A stretch of DNA of 64,000 bases from contig MU001495.1 in assembly GCA_010093485.1 (NCBI GenBank), positions 1,116,001 to 1,180,000 of the forward strand. The letters run 5' to 3'. This DNA comes from Karstenula rhodostoma CBS 690.94. Taxonomy: Eukaryota; Ascomycota; Dothideomycetes; Pleosporales; Didymosphaeriaceae. The notes under the pieces are model-generated. The model did not search any database, was not told the origin of the DNA, and saw only the letters and a program-made list of their open reading frames with translations. Positions 45,193-56,373 of the stretch are shown in pieces (the first letter of the stretch is position 1; every line of letters begins with the position of its first letter). Made by a program: the position numbers and the translations under genes.

Positions 45193-45883
45193 GGCTGCTG
45201 TGATGGGTGTCGTCGGCTGGTGTAGCTGCGCTCAAGAATTGTGAAGATGCTCGCGCCAAGACATATGTTTTGGGATTAGCGTGGCTCCGTCCATGGTGCC
45301 TTCCTCCGACTTGGGACAAACATCATCCAGCCTTCTCCCACGTTTCCTTACACGCAAGTGGAACTCGCCTTGTGATATACGAGCTTTACGTGGTCCATGG
45401 AATAGTTTCGCGCACTCTACCCCTCATCTCGATGGAACGAAACGGCTTTGACACGAAAGCTACTGGACATTTGCTTGCTAATGGGTATATATTCCAAATC
45501 GGAAAACAAACAGGCCCGTGAACCCATAACGCCTCTTGAACCCAGCATAAGCGTCAAACAATGCCGAAATCGTAAAGAACTAGGGAAATTTTGAAGATCC
45601 GAACAACAACCATCCCTGGCTTCCGACCACCTTAGCCCCAGCATGACATCCTCGAAGAGTGCGATACTAGATACATCACAGTGTACCGTAGCCGCGCCCG
45701 ACAAGCAACGATCAAGCTCAAAATTTCTCGAGGGCTTTTTCGGATGACCAAGTCCAAACTTGTCCTACTGTTGTACCTTTGATGCTCGACCATGGGGAAA
45801 GCATTTGTTGTATGCGTGAACTGCTGTATGGTGCGCACCGCTCACTGTTGTAAACATCGTCTGGGACCGGAAGATACGCTTAA
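45193..45883. other. Intergenic, 0.7 kb
   Basis: Nothing gene-like is seen. The left part is the promoter of bL27m (reads left); the rest contains only short frames. Confidence 0.5.
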
Positions 45884-46153
45884 TTAGGAGCGGCCAGTCG
45901 ATTTGGAGAACATTGCAAGCTTCATTTGTCGATAAGCCTCGAAAGCTGCTTCTCTTCGAGCCGCCTCGTCATTGGTAAGGGTACGTGGTCCTGGATTTCG
46001 ACTGGGAACGGATGACGTCCAGGAAGCAATCGTTGATGCTTGATCAGGTAACAAATAATGATGGGAGGGTAGTGTGAATTGCGTCGTGGCTGGGCCTCGA
46101 CGAGATACAGAACCATTCGATGAGAGCAGATCCGAACCTCCGGAAGAAGACAT
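45884..46153 (-). CDS. Small hypothetical protein
   Basis: 89-aa single-exon frame, family not recognised. It begins MSSSGGSDLLSSNGSVSRRG, is Ser/Pro-rich and likely disordered for 60 residues, then forms a probable helix (LTNDEAARREAAFEAYRQMK) and ends KSTGRS. Codon use and an orderly charged helix favour a real gene over a chance frame. No signal peptide or membrane segment is visible. Confidence 0.45.
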   Translation of the reverse strand: MSSSGGSDLLSSNGSVSRRGPATTQFTLPSHHYLLPDQASTIASWTSSVPSRNPGPRTLTNDEAARREAAFEAYRQMKLAMFSKSTGRS

Positions 46154-47096
46154 GGTAAGAGCTCGGAGAGAGGCAGTGCTGAGCAGACGCAGAGAGAGGC
46201 AGGAAGCGAAGTTGTGCAGATGCTCACGACTATATTTGAAGACTACGCCCCGTATCTCTAGACGTTACGAATCAACCACTGAAAAGACACCAAGATAGCC
46301 TCTCCGATTTCATATCGCGCGTGTGTCGAATTCGCGACTGCCTCGAACATAACTCCTCGTCGGCTCAGACAACGAGACTCCAACATATGCAGGGATGGCC
46401 AATGAGACGCAGGATCTCCAGGGCCACGAGCCGAAGCAATGATTCATTTGACAAATTACGGGTTAAGCAAATGCGACATATGCACCCACAGCAGCGTAAA
46501 AGTATTTCAAATAGTATATCTCGGCAAACCGCGCTAACGCACCCTGACCAGCAGTAGCTCCGGCGTCAACGCCCATACACCATGCTCGTAAGGCGCTGGA
46601 AGCAATTTGCTTCATGAATATCAGCACGCGACGGCAACTTATCCCGGGAAAGACCCCGGCAACTAGTGTAGCACACGGCAAGCTCAGGCTCACCAAGGCT
46701 CTCGTCGTCACAGACACATGAGCAAATCTTATTCAATGATTCATTGATTTACTCGTGCGAAGAACGACTCGTGCGAAGAACGACTACCGCGACCCAAGTC
46801 ATCCACACATGTCTCAGTTCAATACCAAGGCCGCCCGAGCATACCTTATACCGCAACATCTGCAAAAAATGCTGCGGCCTGCAGAAGAGATCGCCCGATC
46901 GGCTATGCGCGAGACATTGTGTCCTTCCTCGTGGAACATGATATTTGGAATCGATGGCTGACTCGCTGCTGTTGCTTGCATGCACTCACTCCGATCCATT
47001 GACTTGAGGTCAGCCATTTGTCACCGACTTGGTTGTCCTCTTACTCTGTCGATCTGATCTGAGGTAGATATTGCATTCTTCACGTGAAGTAGGTAA
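46154..47096. other. Intergenic, 0.94 kb
   Basis: No gene is supported. Several short frames on both strands, including around a near-duplicate pair of ACTCGTGCGAAGAACGACT-like units at about 46750-46785, show no family pattern. Confidence 0.5.
46752..46784 (+). repeat. Short tandem duplication
   Basis: The 16-nt unit CTCGTGCGAAGAACGA occurs twice in direct tandem (about 46752 and 46768). Non-coding DNA; likely a replication-slippage duplication. Confidence 0.6.
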
Positions 47097-47552
47097 GCTA
47101 GTGCAGTCTTCCTTCTTTCGACCAAAGCCCTCAAACACTTCGAGTTTAGATATGACCACTGGTCGACCAAAGACCAGGTCCTCGGACAGAGAGGGACCAT
47201 TAATGAAGAAGAGTACGATTACGTCCTGGGGCATGATTCCCTGCAAGACATGACCGCCTTGGAAACTGTCACCATTGCCTCTCGCGTTCTCCTAGGGTGG
47301 TGGAACCGTAATTGTCCGGACTTGGCCAATGTTCTACCACCGAGCCTCGTCACCATTTGCCTCACGGATGATCTTCCTTCTTTTGACACGTACGAAAAGT
47401 ATGAGGATGACCTCATACCTATTATACGAAAGTTTGTGGAGGGTAAAGAGTGGAGGAAGACGGCGCCGCGGCTAGAAGAGTTCAATTTGCGGTACTTTGA
47501 CCAGCATTCTGAATGGGAAAGAAAAGATGAGAGTGTTGCACTTTTGGTATAA
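47097..47552 (+). pseudogene. Fragment of a fungal F-box/LRR-like protein
   Basis: The frame from a stop at about 47094 to TAA at 47552 reads STKALKHFEFRYDHWSTKDQ, then VLGHDSLQDMTALETVTIAS, then LPPSLVTICLTDDLPSFDTY. This looks like the C-terminal leucine-rich part of fungal F-box-type proteins (LKHF..YDHW; LPPSLVxLxL). No start, F-box or upstream exon is seen, so it is probably a 5'-truncated relic. A minimal ORF from the Met at 47250 (100 aa) remains possible. Confidence 0.35.
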
Positions 47553-48533
47553 AAAATGGTTTGAAGTGTCGGATCTCTGTTCGCGAAAGAAGAGAGGACC
47601 ATTGAGAGCTGGCTTTCGAAATACATGAGATCATGGTCAAGCACCATAACATCCCGTACCTTGCGACTCTTGAGGGGCTTTAAATCGGCAGGGCGCAAAT
47701 TACAAAGGCGTAGTGTGAATAATGATGTGGCTACTTTTGGAATTCCCGATCTTAAGAACAACGCAGGACTCTTACCGATAGCGACCGAGAAATCTGATCG
47801 ACTTAACGCTAGACGATGGTACATACTTCGAGTAATGGAATCGCAGCATTCTCAAAACGTAAAATTGCTATTCCCATCTGACAAGACCAAGCGAAAACCC
47901 AGGCGTCCGCCATTTGTTGTGCAGCATCCCAGACGAAAGAGACGAAGCAGTGAAGCCAGGTTCTTCTTGGAGTGACGGCATACACTTACAACTATACTTT
48001 GAATACACTTTGGTCATTAACATATATGGAGACACGCGTGACATTTGTGTAACTGCCCCACCAGACAGCCACGGTTCTCACACTTGGCTCACCATCCAGG
48101 CCTACCGCATCACGCCAACGCAGTCCACCAATTCAGCACGTCGAGTTTCAAATAACCCTGGATGTTGTTCGTCATCTAGTTCCAACCCGCATCGTCGACA
48201 GTTCGGCCTACACCGAATGCACACCAATTTCCACAGCTGCGGGTGCACTCTAGAATGGTTCTCGGCGCATGATCTCATAATACCTTGTTTCTGACGCGGC
48301 TGGGCCATATCTCACCCACAGTCTGAACGCCACCTAGGTGGTAATCGGCTCCACCGGCTCCTGAGCCCGTGATGGTCGACACCGCGTTCGCCAGCTGTAC
48401 TCATCCAGTAGATATACCACAACAAAGAATCAGACGGCATGTATATAGAGGATTGCGGCATCGGCAGCTACGAGGAATACTGGTCGTTTCTTACCACATT
48501 ACGATTTCGATTCATATACCTGCGCCATCAGAT
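47553..48533. other. Intergenic, 0.98 kb
   Basis: Only short frames. One at 47625..47975 is basic and low-complexity and not convincing as a gene. Confidence 0.45.
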
Positions 48534-49159
48534 ATGCACGAGAACCCGAGTTGGATCATTGTGTTCCAGAAAGCGGCCGCAGACATTGGCTACGAAGCCT
48601 TGATTCCGGCAGTGGTGCTGACATCTCTCGCTCTGATCACAGTGGCATTGCGACGGTACTTGAGAGCAAAGCTTTCGGGCATGTATGGTGTTGAGGATAT
48701 TGTTGTTACACTTGCTCTGGTACGTCCGCGTGTATAGCTTTTAGCTCTTCTACAGCTAACAACCTCAAGTCTTTTCGATAGCCTTCACGGGGATTGTAGG
48801 CGGAGGTGCGTTTTCGACCGTCCGGCCGATTGTAAATACGCAGCACAACACTCACACTGCGTCTCCAGAGTTCGGGATTGATATCCACAGTAAAACTGAG
48901 GAAATCAAAGCCTCGCTATTCAGCATAAGGATGAAAGCGCGCCAACCTTCCCCTTTGCTCGCTCCATTCCACTTACGCCCCACCAGATCATGAGCAAGAC
49001 GATAGCGCCATTTGCAGGGCGATGAGCATCGCGACGCTGGAGGAGTCGTTGGCCGGTACGGAGAAAGCGGGAGAGGCACGGTATGGGGCTTATGTGTGGA
49101 AAGATAGCAGCGAAAGTGCGGTCGAGGGGCAGGCCGGGGCGAAGAAGGGCAGTGTGTGA
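48534..49159 (+). pseudogene. Remnant of a rhodopsin-like fungal membrane protein
   Basis: 48534..48720 encodes MHENPSWIIVFQKAAADIGY, then a membrane helix (LIPAVVLTSLALITVALRRY) and GMYGVEDIVVTLAL, which recalls the first helices of the fungal rhodopsin-like (PTH11-type) integral membrane domain. The next stretch, FSIAFTGIVGGGA (48772 on), continues the pattern but is out of phase with the only nearby donor. A C-terminal-like frame, 49022..49159, reads MSIATLEESLAGTEKAGEAR to GAKKGSV. The middle five helices are missing, so this is best read as a decayed gene. Confidence 0.35.
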
Positions 49160-49742
49160 CTAGGTTCCTGGCATGTGGTGGATTTGGAGTGGACGGATCA
49201 ACGGTGCATATGGGGCTTCGGGGGTCGTCATTGTGTCCAATTGAAGATTTTCGTAAAATCATTGGAGAAAGACCTTTCCTTCTGCTACTGTTATCGCTTG
49301 TGGATAATCCAGATTATCTTTCATCGCCAGGCTCCAGTCGTCAGTGCCATCTGGAGAGGGTTGGGCGATGCGATGAGCTTGAGCTTGGCGCAGAGGACGC
49401 ACCGTGCGCTTTTGGTGGAGCTCCTGCCGGCGTCATTCTGCTGCACTTGGCCTGCACCTCGCCCGTCGAGCTTCCTCGCCTACCTACCGCCGTTGCATGC
49501 TTGGTTTACGGCCTCGTCTTCGACCCCGACCTTCACTGCTAGATCTTGTGCGCAAAACCAACTCTGAAGAACAGCTGCCGCCCCGCCTCAGCACCTACCA
49601 CGAGACAGACACCCTCCCCAAGCTCGTTCCGCTCCCCACGAGCCCGGTGCTCCTGCCGCAGGACAACGAAGCCGACGACGTCGAGACTCCGCCACTGCCT
49701 TCGCCTATCGACGTAGCGAAGCAAGAAGACAGGACAGACAAG
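49160..49742. other. Upstream region of VMA1, 0.58 kb
   Basis: Promoter and leader of VMA1. A frame here stays open into the VMA1 start codon, but family comparison places the start at 49743, so I treat it as leader. Confidence 0.45.
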
Positions 49743-52137
49743 ATGTCACCTGTGAGTGATTGGCTTGGAGGGGCTGCGCGATGGGCATTCGCTGACGACG
49801 GCGGGGTTGCAGAAACAGCAGCAGAAGACCGACGATGACGAGCAGGCGGGTATGTGACGATAACAATCTCTATTTGTTGACCGTTGAGCCACGATATTGA
49901 CCCTCTCATACAGGAACCGTCTACTCCATCTCCGGGTACGTCACTGCCGCGCCTTCGCGCATCTAGTACTGATATCTAAAGACCCGTCATCGTGGCCGCG
50001 AACATGATTGGATGTGCCATGTACGAGCTGGTATGTGCATCCCAGCTCAAAAAGCACTCAGACATTGATGCTGTACGCAGGTCCGTGTTGGTCACGACAA
50101 CCTCGTTGGTGAGGTTATTCGAATCGAGGCCGACAAGGCCACCATTCAGGTCTACGAAGAGACGGGTATGTGCTACAGTTGATGAGCGAAGATAGCGACT
50201 GACCACAAGGCAGCTGGTGTAACGGTCGGCGACCCTGTCGTGAGGACTGGCAAGCCCCTCTCCGTCGAGCTCGGCCCTGGTCTCATGGAGACCATTTATG
50301 ACGGTATCCAGCGTCCGCTCAAGAGCATTGCCGACGCCTCAAACAGCATCTACATTCCCCGCGGTATCAATATCCCCGCCCTCGACCGCACCAAGAAGTG
50401 GGACTTCACCCCTGGCAAATACAAAGTCGGAGACCACATCACTGGCGGTGATGTTTTTGGCAGCGTCTTTGAGAACAGCTTGCTTAATGACCATAAGATC
50501 ATGCTGCCTCCTCGTGCCAAGGGAACCATTACCCGTCTTTCAGACAAGGGCAGCTACACCGTGGACGAGAAGATCCTGGAGCTCGAGTTCAACGGTGTCA
50601 AGACCGAATACAGCATGATGCACCAATGGCCCGTCCGTGTGCCGCGTCCTAGTTCCGAGAAGCTTTCGTCCGACCAGCCTCTCATTGTCGGCCAGCGTGT
50701 GCTCGACGCCCTTTTCCCCAGTGTCCAGGGTGGTACTGTGTGTATTCCGGGTGCTTTCGGATGCGGCAAGACTGTCATCAGTCAGTCTCTGTCCAAGTTC
50801 TCCAACTCCGACATCATTGTCTATGTCGGCTGCGGAGGTAAGTTTTGTCCCCTGCAAACAGTACCAAGACAAAAGGCTGGGTACAATCGGCCTGTGTATT
50901 GCTTATCCTGGGGTAACACGGTACTAAAAATTGTGGCCTGGCACTGTATTGACTTCTTGTGCACCAGACTGACGTGAACAGAGCGCGGAAACGAAATGGC
51001 TGAGGTGCTCATGGATTTCCCTGAGCTGTCCATCGAGGTCAACGGCAAGAAGGAGCCTATCATGAAGCGTACCACCCTCATTGCCAACACCTCGAATATG
51101 CCTGTGGCCGCTCGTGAAGCTTCCATCTACACTGGTAGTACGTAATCCCCCGGTACGAAGTTGCTACATCTCAGGCATACATACCTCGTATCAACCCACC
51201 CTGTCTTGACTCACACTGACTTTGTACGCGTGCGCTTCTAGTTACTGTTGCTGAATACTTCCGAGACCAAGGCAAGGACGTAGCCATGATGGCTGATTCA
51301 TCTTCGCGATGGGCTGAGGCTCTTCGTGAGATCTCGGGTCGTCTCGGAGAAATGCCTGCTGACCAAGGTTTCCCCGCCTACCTGGGTGCTAAGCTCGCTT
51401 CTTTCTATGAGCGTGCTGGTCGCGTCACTTCGCTCGGTAGCCCTGAGCGTCACGGCAGTGTCAGTATCGTGGGTGCCGTCAGCCCTCCAGGTGGTGATTT
51501 TTCGGATCCCGTCACTACGAGTACGCTCAACATCGTGCAAGTCTTCTGGGGTCTTGATAAGAAGCTTGCTCAGCGAAAGCATTTCCCGTCGGTCAACACT
51601 AGCCTCAGTTACAGCAAGTACACGACGCCGCTTGATAAATACTACGCGAAGAACAACCCAGACTTCCCGCGTCTGCGCGACCGTATCAAGGAGCTTTTGA
51701 CGACATCTGAGGATCTCGACCAAGTCGTGCAGCTTGTCGGTAAATCTGCGCTGGGTGACGGAGACAAGATCACTTTGGATGTTGCGACATTGCTCAAGGA
51801 AGACTTCCTTCAACAGAATGGATACTCAGATTACGACCAGTTCTGCCCCCTCTGGAAGACTGAGTGGATGATGAAGAACATGATGGCATTCCACGACGAG
51901 GCACAGAAGGCGGTTTCACAGGGCCATCCTTGGACCAAGATCCGAGAGAGCACGTCCGACGTACAGAGCGAGCTGCGCAGTATGAAGTTCGAGGTGCCTA
52001 GCGAAGGCGAGGACAAGATCACGAAGAAAGTAGGTTGCGCATGCACCCACGTCACGTTTAACTGGCTAACTGCTCCCTAGTACGAGGATCTGCTGCAGCG
52101 GATGACGGACAAGTTCGCGTCGGTTGTAGACGAGTAA
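49743..52137 (+). CDS. VMA1: V-type ATPase catalytic subunit A
   Basis: Nine exons: 49743..49751, 49813..49849, 49914..49935, 49982..50030, 50081..50165, 50214..50837, 50982..51137, 51242..52029 and 52081..52137, 608 aa. It hydrolyses ATP in the V1 sector, driving proton pumping into vacuoles. The P-loop is [20 protein letters not shown]. Other hallmarks are [48 protein letters not shown] and [20 protein letters not shown]. The 5' end is rich in tiny exons; the first is 9 nt (MSP). No intein is present: the site where the yeast VMA1 intein lies (VYVG|CGERGNEM) instead carries an ordinary intron (50838..50981). It is tandem to and upstream of VPS1, another vacuolar-trafficking gene. Confidence 0.95.
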
Positions 52138-52648
52138 GGTTTTGTGTATTACATAGCGTGTGTTCTGGAAGGGTGGATATAGATTGAGCTCTGTACATGA
52201 ACAAATGTTGATGCCTATTTCGGCTGACGACGCTCGCACTGAACGGGCCGTGTGACGTACAAGGGGGCGTCCAGTGCTGTTCCCATGCCTGCGTGTCTGG
52301 GCTCTCGCGATGTTCTGCGATTGCTGTGAAGAAGACACAAAAGTCACACGAAAAGCGTAGTTTGGTGAAGATTGATCCAGGTGGACCCAAAGCCGCAAAC
52401 TGGCCAGTGAACGCGCAGCAGGAGGAGGGTGACGAGGGGGTGCACCGCCACAGTGGCGCCGCCGCGTATCCTTGTCTGGCACTGGCAGCTACGACACACT
52501 CGATACGCAAAGCGCGGGCGTGCGCACCCTTATAACCCCAAACCACCCCGAGTCCTCCCACGCTCCCATATAAAACACAGCGCACTCACAGAGTCCCCGC
52601 TGCCTACCTATACTACGAGGCTCCACCACGACAAAACACGTCGCCGGC
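52138..52648. other. Intergenic between VMA1 and VPS1
   Basis: Nothing gene-like is seen. It holds the VMA1 3' flank and the VPS1 promoter with a TATA box at 52569-52575. Confidence 0.5.
52569..52575 (+). promoter_or_regulatory. TATA box of VPS1
   Basis: TATAAAA lies 80 nt upstream of the ATG at 52649. Confidence 0.45.
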
Positions 52649-55071
52649 ATGTCGGTCAACCCAGCTGCGTACGTCCCCCCCAGTCTACGTAGTGTAGCTT
52701 GAGTAGACCCCAGGAACCCTGGGACCCGTAGCTAACCAGTGCTTCGCAGCATCAACGTCAACGACCCGACTCTGATTACGCTTGTAAACAAGCTTCAGGA
52801 TGTCTTCACCACCGTAGGGGTACGCCGCCCTTCCAAGTTCTCTCCGGCGCAACCCCGCCGCCGCGATAACGAGCGCACCAAGCTGATGCCTGTCGCAGGT
52901 CCAAAACCCCATAGATTTGCCCCAGATTGCCGTCGTAGGATCGCAGTCGAGTGGAAAGAGTTCGGTGCTGGAGAACATTGTTGGTCGTGACTTGTGAGTG
53001 CCAGGAGCTCCCGTGCACTAAGCTGCACAAGTTGGGCAACACATTAACAGATACCACAGTCTGCCTCGAGGAACCGGTATTGTCACGCGGAGACCGCTCA
53101 TTCTACAGCTTATCAACCGCCAATCGTCGAAACCGCAGGCAAATGGCGTCAAGGAGGAGATCAAGACGTCAGATGCAGAGTCCAATGTCGACGAGTGGGG
53201 CGAGTTTCTACACATTCCTGGCCAGAAGTTTCATGACTTCAACAAGATACGAGAGGAGATTGTGCGCGAGACCGAATCCAAGACGGGTCGCAATGCCGGC
53301 ATCTCTCCCGCGCCCATCAACCTGAGGATATACTCCCCAAACGTCCTCACGCTTACGCTCGTCGATTTGCCCGGTCTGACCAAGGTCCCCGTTGGCGACC
53401 AGCCGCGCGATATCGAGCGCCAGATCCGCGAAATGGTGATGAAGCAAATCATCAAGCCCAACGCCATTATACTTGCTGTCACGGCAGCGAACACGGATTT
53501 GGCCAACTCGGACGGTCTGAAGCTGGCGCGAGAAGTGGACCCTGAAGGTCAGCGGACGATCGGTGTGCTTACCAAGGTCGACTTGATGGATGATGGAACC
53601 GACGTCGTGGACATCTTGGCTGGGCGCATCATTCCACTGCGGTTGGGTTACGTTCCTGTCGTGAACCGAGGTCAAAGGGATATTGAAAATAAGAAGGCAA
53701 TTTCCTCGGCCCTGGAGCACGAGCGGCAGTTCTTCGAAAACCACCGAGCGTACAAGAACAAGGCCGCCTACTGTGGTACGCCGTATCTGGCGCGCAAGCT
53801 CAACTTGGTAGGCATCTGGCTGACATCTTACACCACGAGACAAAGCTAACCACCCATAGATCCTCATGATGCACATTAAGCAGACACTCCCTGAAATCAA
53901 AGCCCGCATCTCTTCCTCTCTCCAGAAATACTCCGCCGAACTCGCGTCACTGGGCGATTCGCTACTAGGCAACAACTCGAACATCGTCTTGAACATGATT
54001 ACAGAATTCAGCAACGAATACCGCGGCGTTCTGGAGGGTAACAACCAGGAGCTATCGGCATCTGAGCTTTCCGGTGGTGCTCGTATCTCCTTCGTTTACC
54101 ACGAACTGTACGCCAACGGCGTGAAAGCTGTAGATCCATTCGATCAGGTGAAGGACGTCGACATTCGAACTGTGCTCTATAACTCGTCCGGTTCCTCGCC
54201 TGCGCTTTTCGTCGGTACTACCGCCTTTGAGCTTATCGTAAAGCAGCAGATTAAGCGTTTGGAAGACCCCTCATTGAAATGTGTCAGCCTCGTCTACGAC
54301 GAATTGATCCGCATCCTCGGCCAGCTTCTTAACAAATCAACTTTCAGGCGTTACCCAGGCCTCAAAGAGAAGCTCCACCAGGTCGTCGTGACGTTCTTTA
54401 AGAAGGCCATGGACCCTACAAACAAGCTCGTTAGGGACCTCGTCGCGATGGAGTCGTGCTACATCAACACTGGCCACCCAGATTTCATCAACGGTTCCCG
54501 AGCGATGGCAATCGTACACGAGCGACACAGCGCAAGCAAGCCACAACAGGTCGACCCTAAGACCGGAAAGCCTTTGCCTCCGGCAGTGCCACCGCGCGCG
54601 TCAAGCCCAAGCTTGGGTTTAGATGGGGGTGAAGGCGGCGGTTTCTTTGGCAGCTTCTTCGCTAGCAAGAACAAGAAGAAGATGGCAGCTATGGAGCCCC
54701 CGCCATCAACGCTCAAGGCGAGCGGTACGCTGAGCGAGAAAGAAGTGCAGGAGGTTGAGGTTATCAGTAGGTCGCCCGCCCTCGTCAGTCTTGAGCCAAG
54801 TTACTAACATGCGACAGAACTTCTCATCACCTCGTACTTCAACATCGTCCGCCGCACCATGATCGACATGGTGCCTAAAGCTATCATGCTTAACCTCGTC
54901 TCGTGGACGAAAGAGGAGATGCAGCGCGAGTTGCTCGAGAACATGTACAAGACCGAGGAGCTCGATGATTTGTTGAAGGAGTCTGAATACACGGTCAGGC
55001 GGCGCAAGGAGTGCCAGCAGATGGTGGAGTCGTTGGGTAAGGCGAGCGAGATCGTGAACCAGGTGCAATAG
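52649..55071 (+). CDS. VPS1: Dynamin-like GTPase Vps1
   Basis: Exons 52649..52668, 52750..52819, 52899..52993, 53060..53807, 53860..54766 and 54818..55071 give 697 aa, close to the yeast protein (704). It pinches membranes in vacuolar sorting, endocytosis and peroxisome division. G1 is [21 protein letters not shown]2 lies in [14 protein letters not shown]3 is [14 protein letters not shown], and G4 is [12 protein letters not shown] middle/stalk domain and the C-terminal GED ([40 protein letters not shown]) are complete, with an insert rich in Pro/Gly/Lys between them and no PH domain, as expected for Vps1. The exon joins are all in phase with GT-AG sites. Confidence 0.95.
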
Positions 55072-56373
55072 AGGGGACGCAGATTCGGAAGCGTAGCGAC
55101 CTGAGATGCACAATGCTTATGTCGACGGTACGAAGAGCGAGCATATGTAGCAGCTGCGTGGTGTCGTTCGGTGGGATTGGGACGTGTTGCCGTGTGCCGC
55201 ATAGCGCGCAGAGCATACATGGATAGGAGGACGAGCGGTTGGGCAGGCATGTTGAGATAGATATACCAATTCTTGTCGTTTGTGCATGCAGTTCTCCACA
55301 GACCCGGAGAGGGCTTCGGGATCATGTTCGACCTCTACTAACATGGTGAAGTTCAGAGTGCATGATGTACTACAGGGTGGAGTTTTCAAGCATACGCCCA
55401 CCACTGCATCACGTAGTGCGACTTGGGACAACCGTTTGCGGTGAGCGTTAGGTCCGCACTCCAGGTTCATACAGCGGTACACATCGACGAGACCTCACGA
55501 CTTCCACGGCCGTCGTGGAATAATCCGCCCGCATCATTTGCCCAACATCCGCTTATAGGCTCCGACCTTTGCAGGCAGCGTGTGCAGAGACAGATTAAAT
55601 TGCAGTGCAGCGACCCAGAACACAGCGACAGCAGGTACACATATGTCAATGAGAATGTACCGATCCTATGACACCGCCCGCGCAACCGATAATATGCGCG
55701 GCCAGCTCTAATGGAGCGGTTATCGTTCCTCTCCGCATCGCTGAATCGCAGCCGCCCAATGTGTATACTCTGTGGCTCAGTACAAAACGTAAAGAGATGG
55801 CGAGATAGGCGGTTGAACTGTCTGATGGATGCGTTGAAGAAGGAAAGAAAGTGGTGTCGCGAATTTTTTATGGAAACGCGAGGAAGGGGAGCTAGCTTTT
55901 TCGGGCGTAGTGGAAGACGTAGGCTTGGCGGGGCTGGAGATTGTAGATGGCTAAACGTAATATCTTGGGCGGAACAATCCAGTGAAGCTGCTCGAGAAGA
56001 AGATTGATTTTTATTGATTATGATAGCCTTACGCAATATTTACGTTTGGCGCCAAGATCCTGGGGACAACTATTCCGCGCAGTGCGCACCTGGGCAGTAA
56101 TTAGTCAGGAACCTTCCACACCGAACACTCTCAGCCTCATCCTACCGCGATTCATTACCAACCCTCCGCCGTAGCACTCGGATTGAGTATGCCGCGTGCC
56201 TTAGCAACATGTTTGGGGCGGTGGCTTCTCGGGAACCCGGAGTTGCTTTCTACCGGGCAACCTACTGAAGGACTGGTGAATACTCGCCACGGAGCGACCG
56301 AGAGATGTAATTGCTTGACGCAAAAAACCTTAGTATATTAAACTCGCAACATGCGAAGAGGGCTACTATCATC
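55072..56373. other. Intergenic, 1.3 kb
   Basis: No gene is supported. A 189-codon minus-strand frame (56036..55467) is present but has no family pattern, has biased composition and overlaps other frames; I treat it as chance. Confidence 0.5.

Noticed and set aside
49404..49742. Open frame running into the VMA1 start, a possible N-terminal extension
   Set aside because: Relatives of VMA1 begin close to the proposed MSP start, and the extension lacks any targeting or domain signal.
55467..56036. 189-codon minus-strand open frame
   Set aside because: No family pattern, irregular composition, and it overlaps a competing frame on the other strand.
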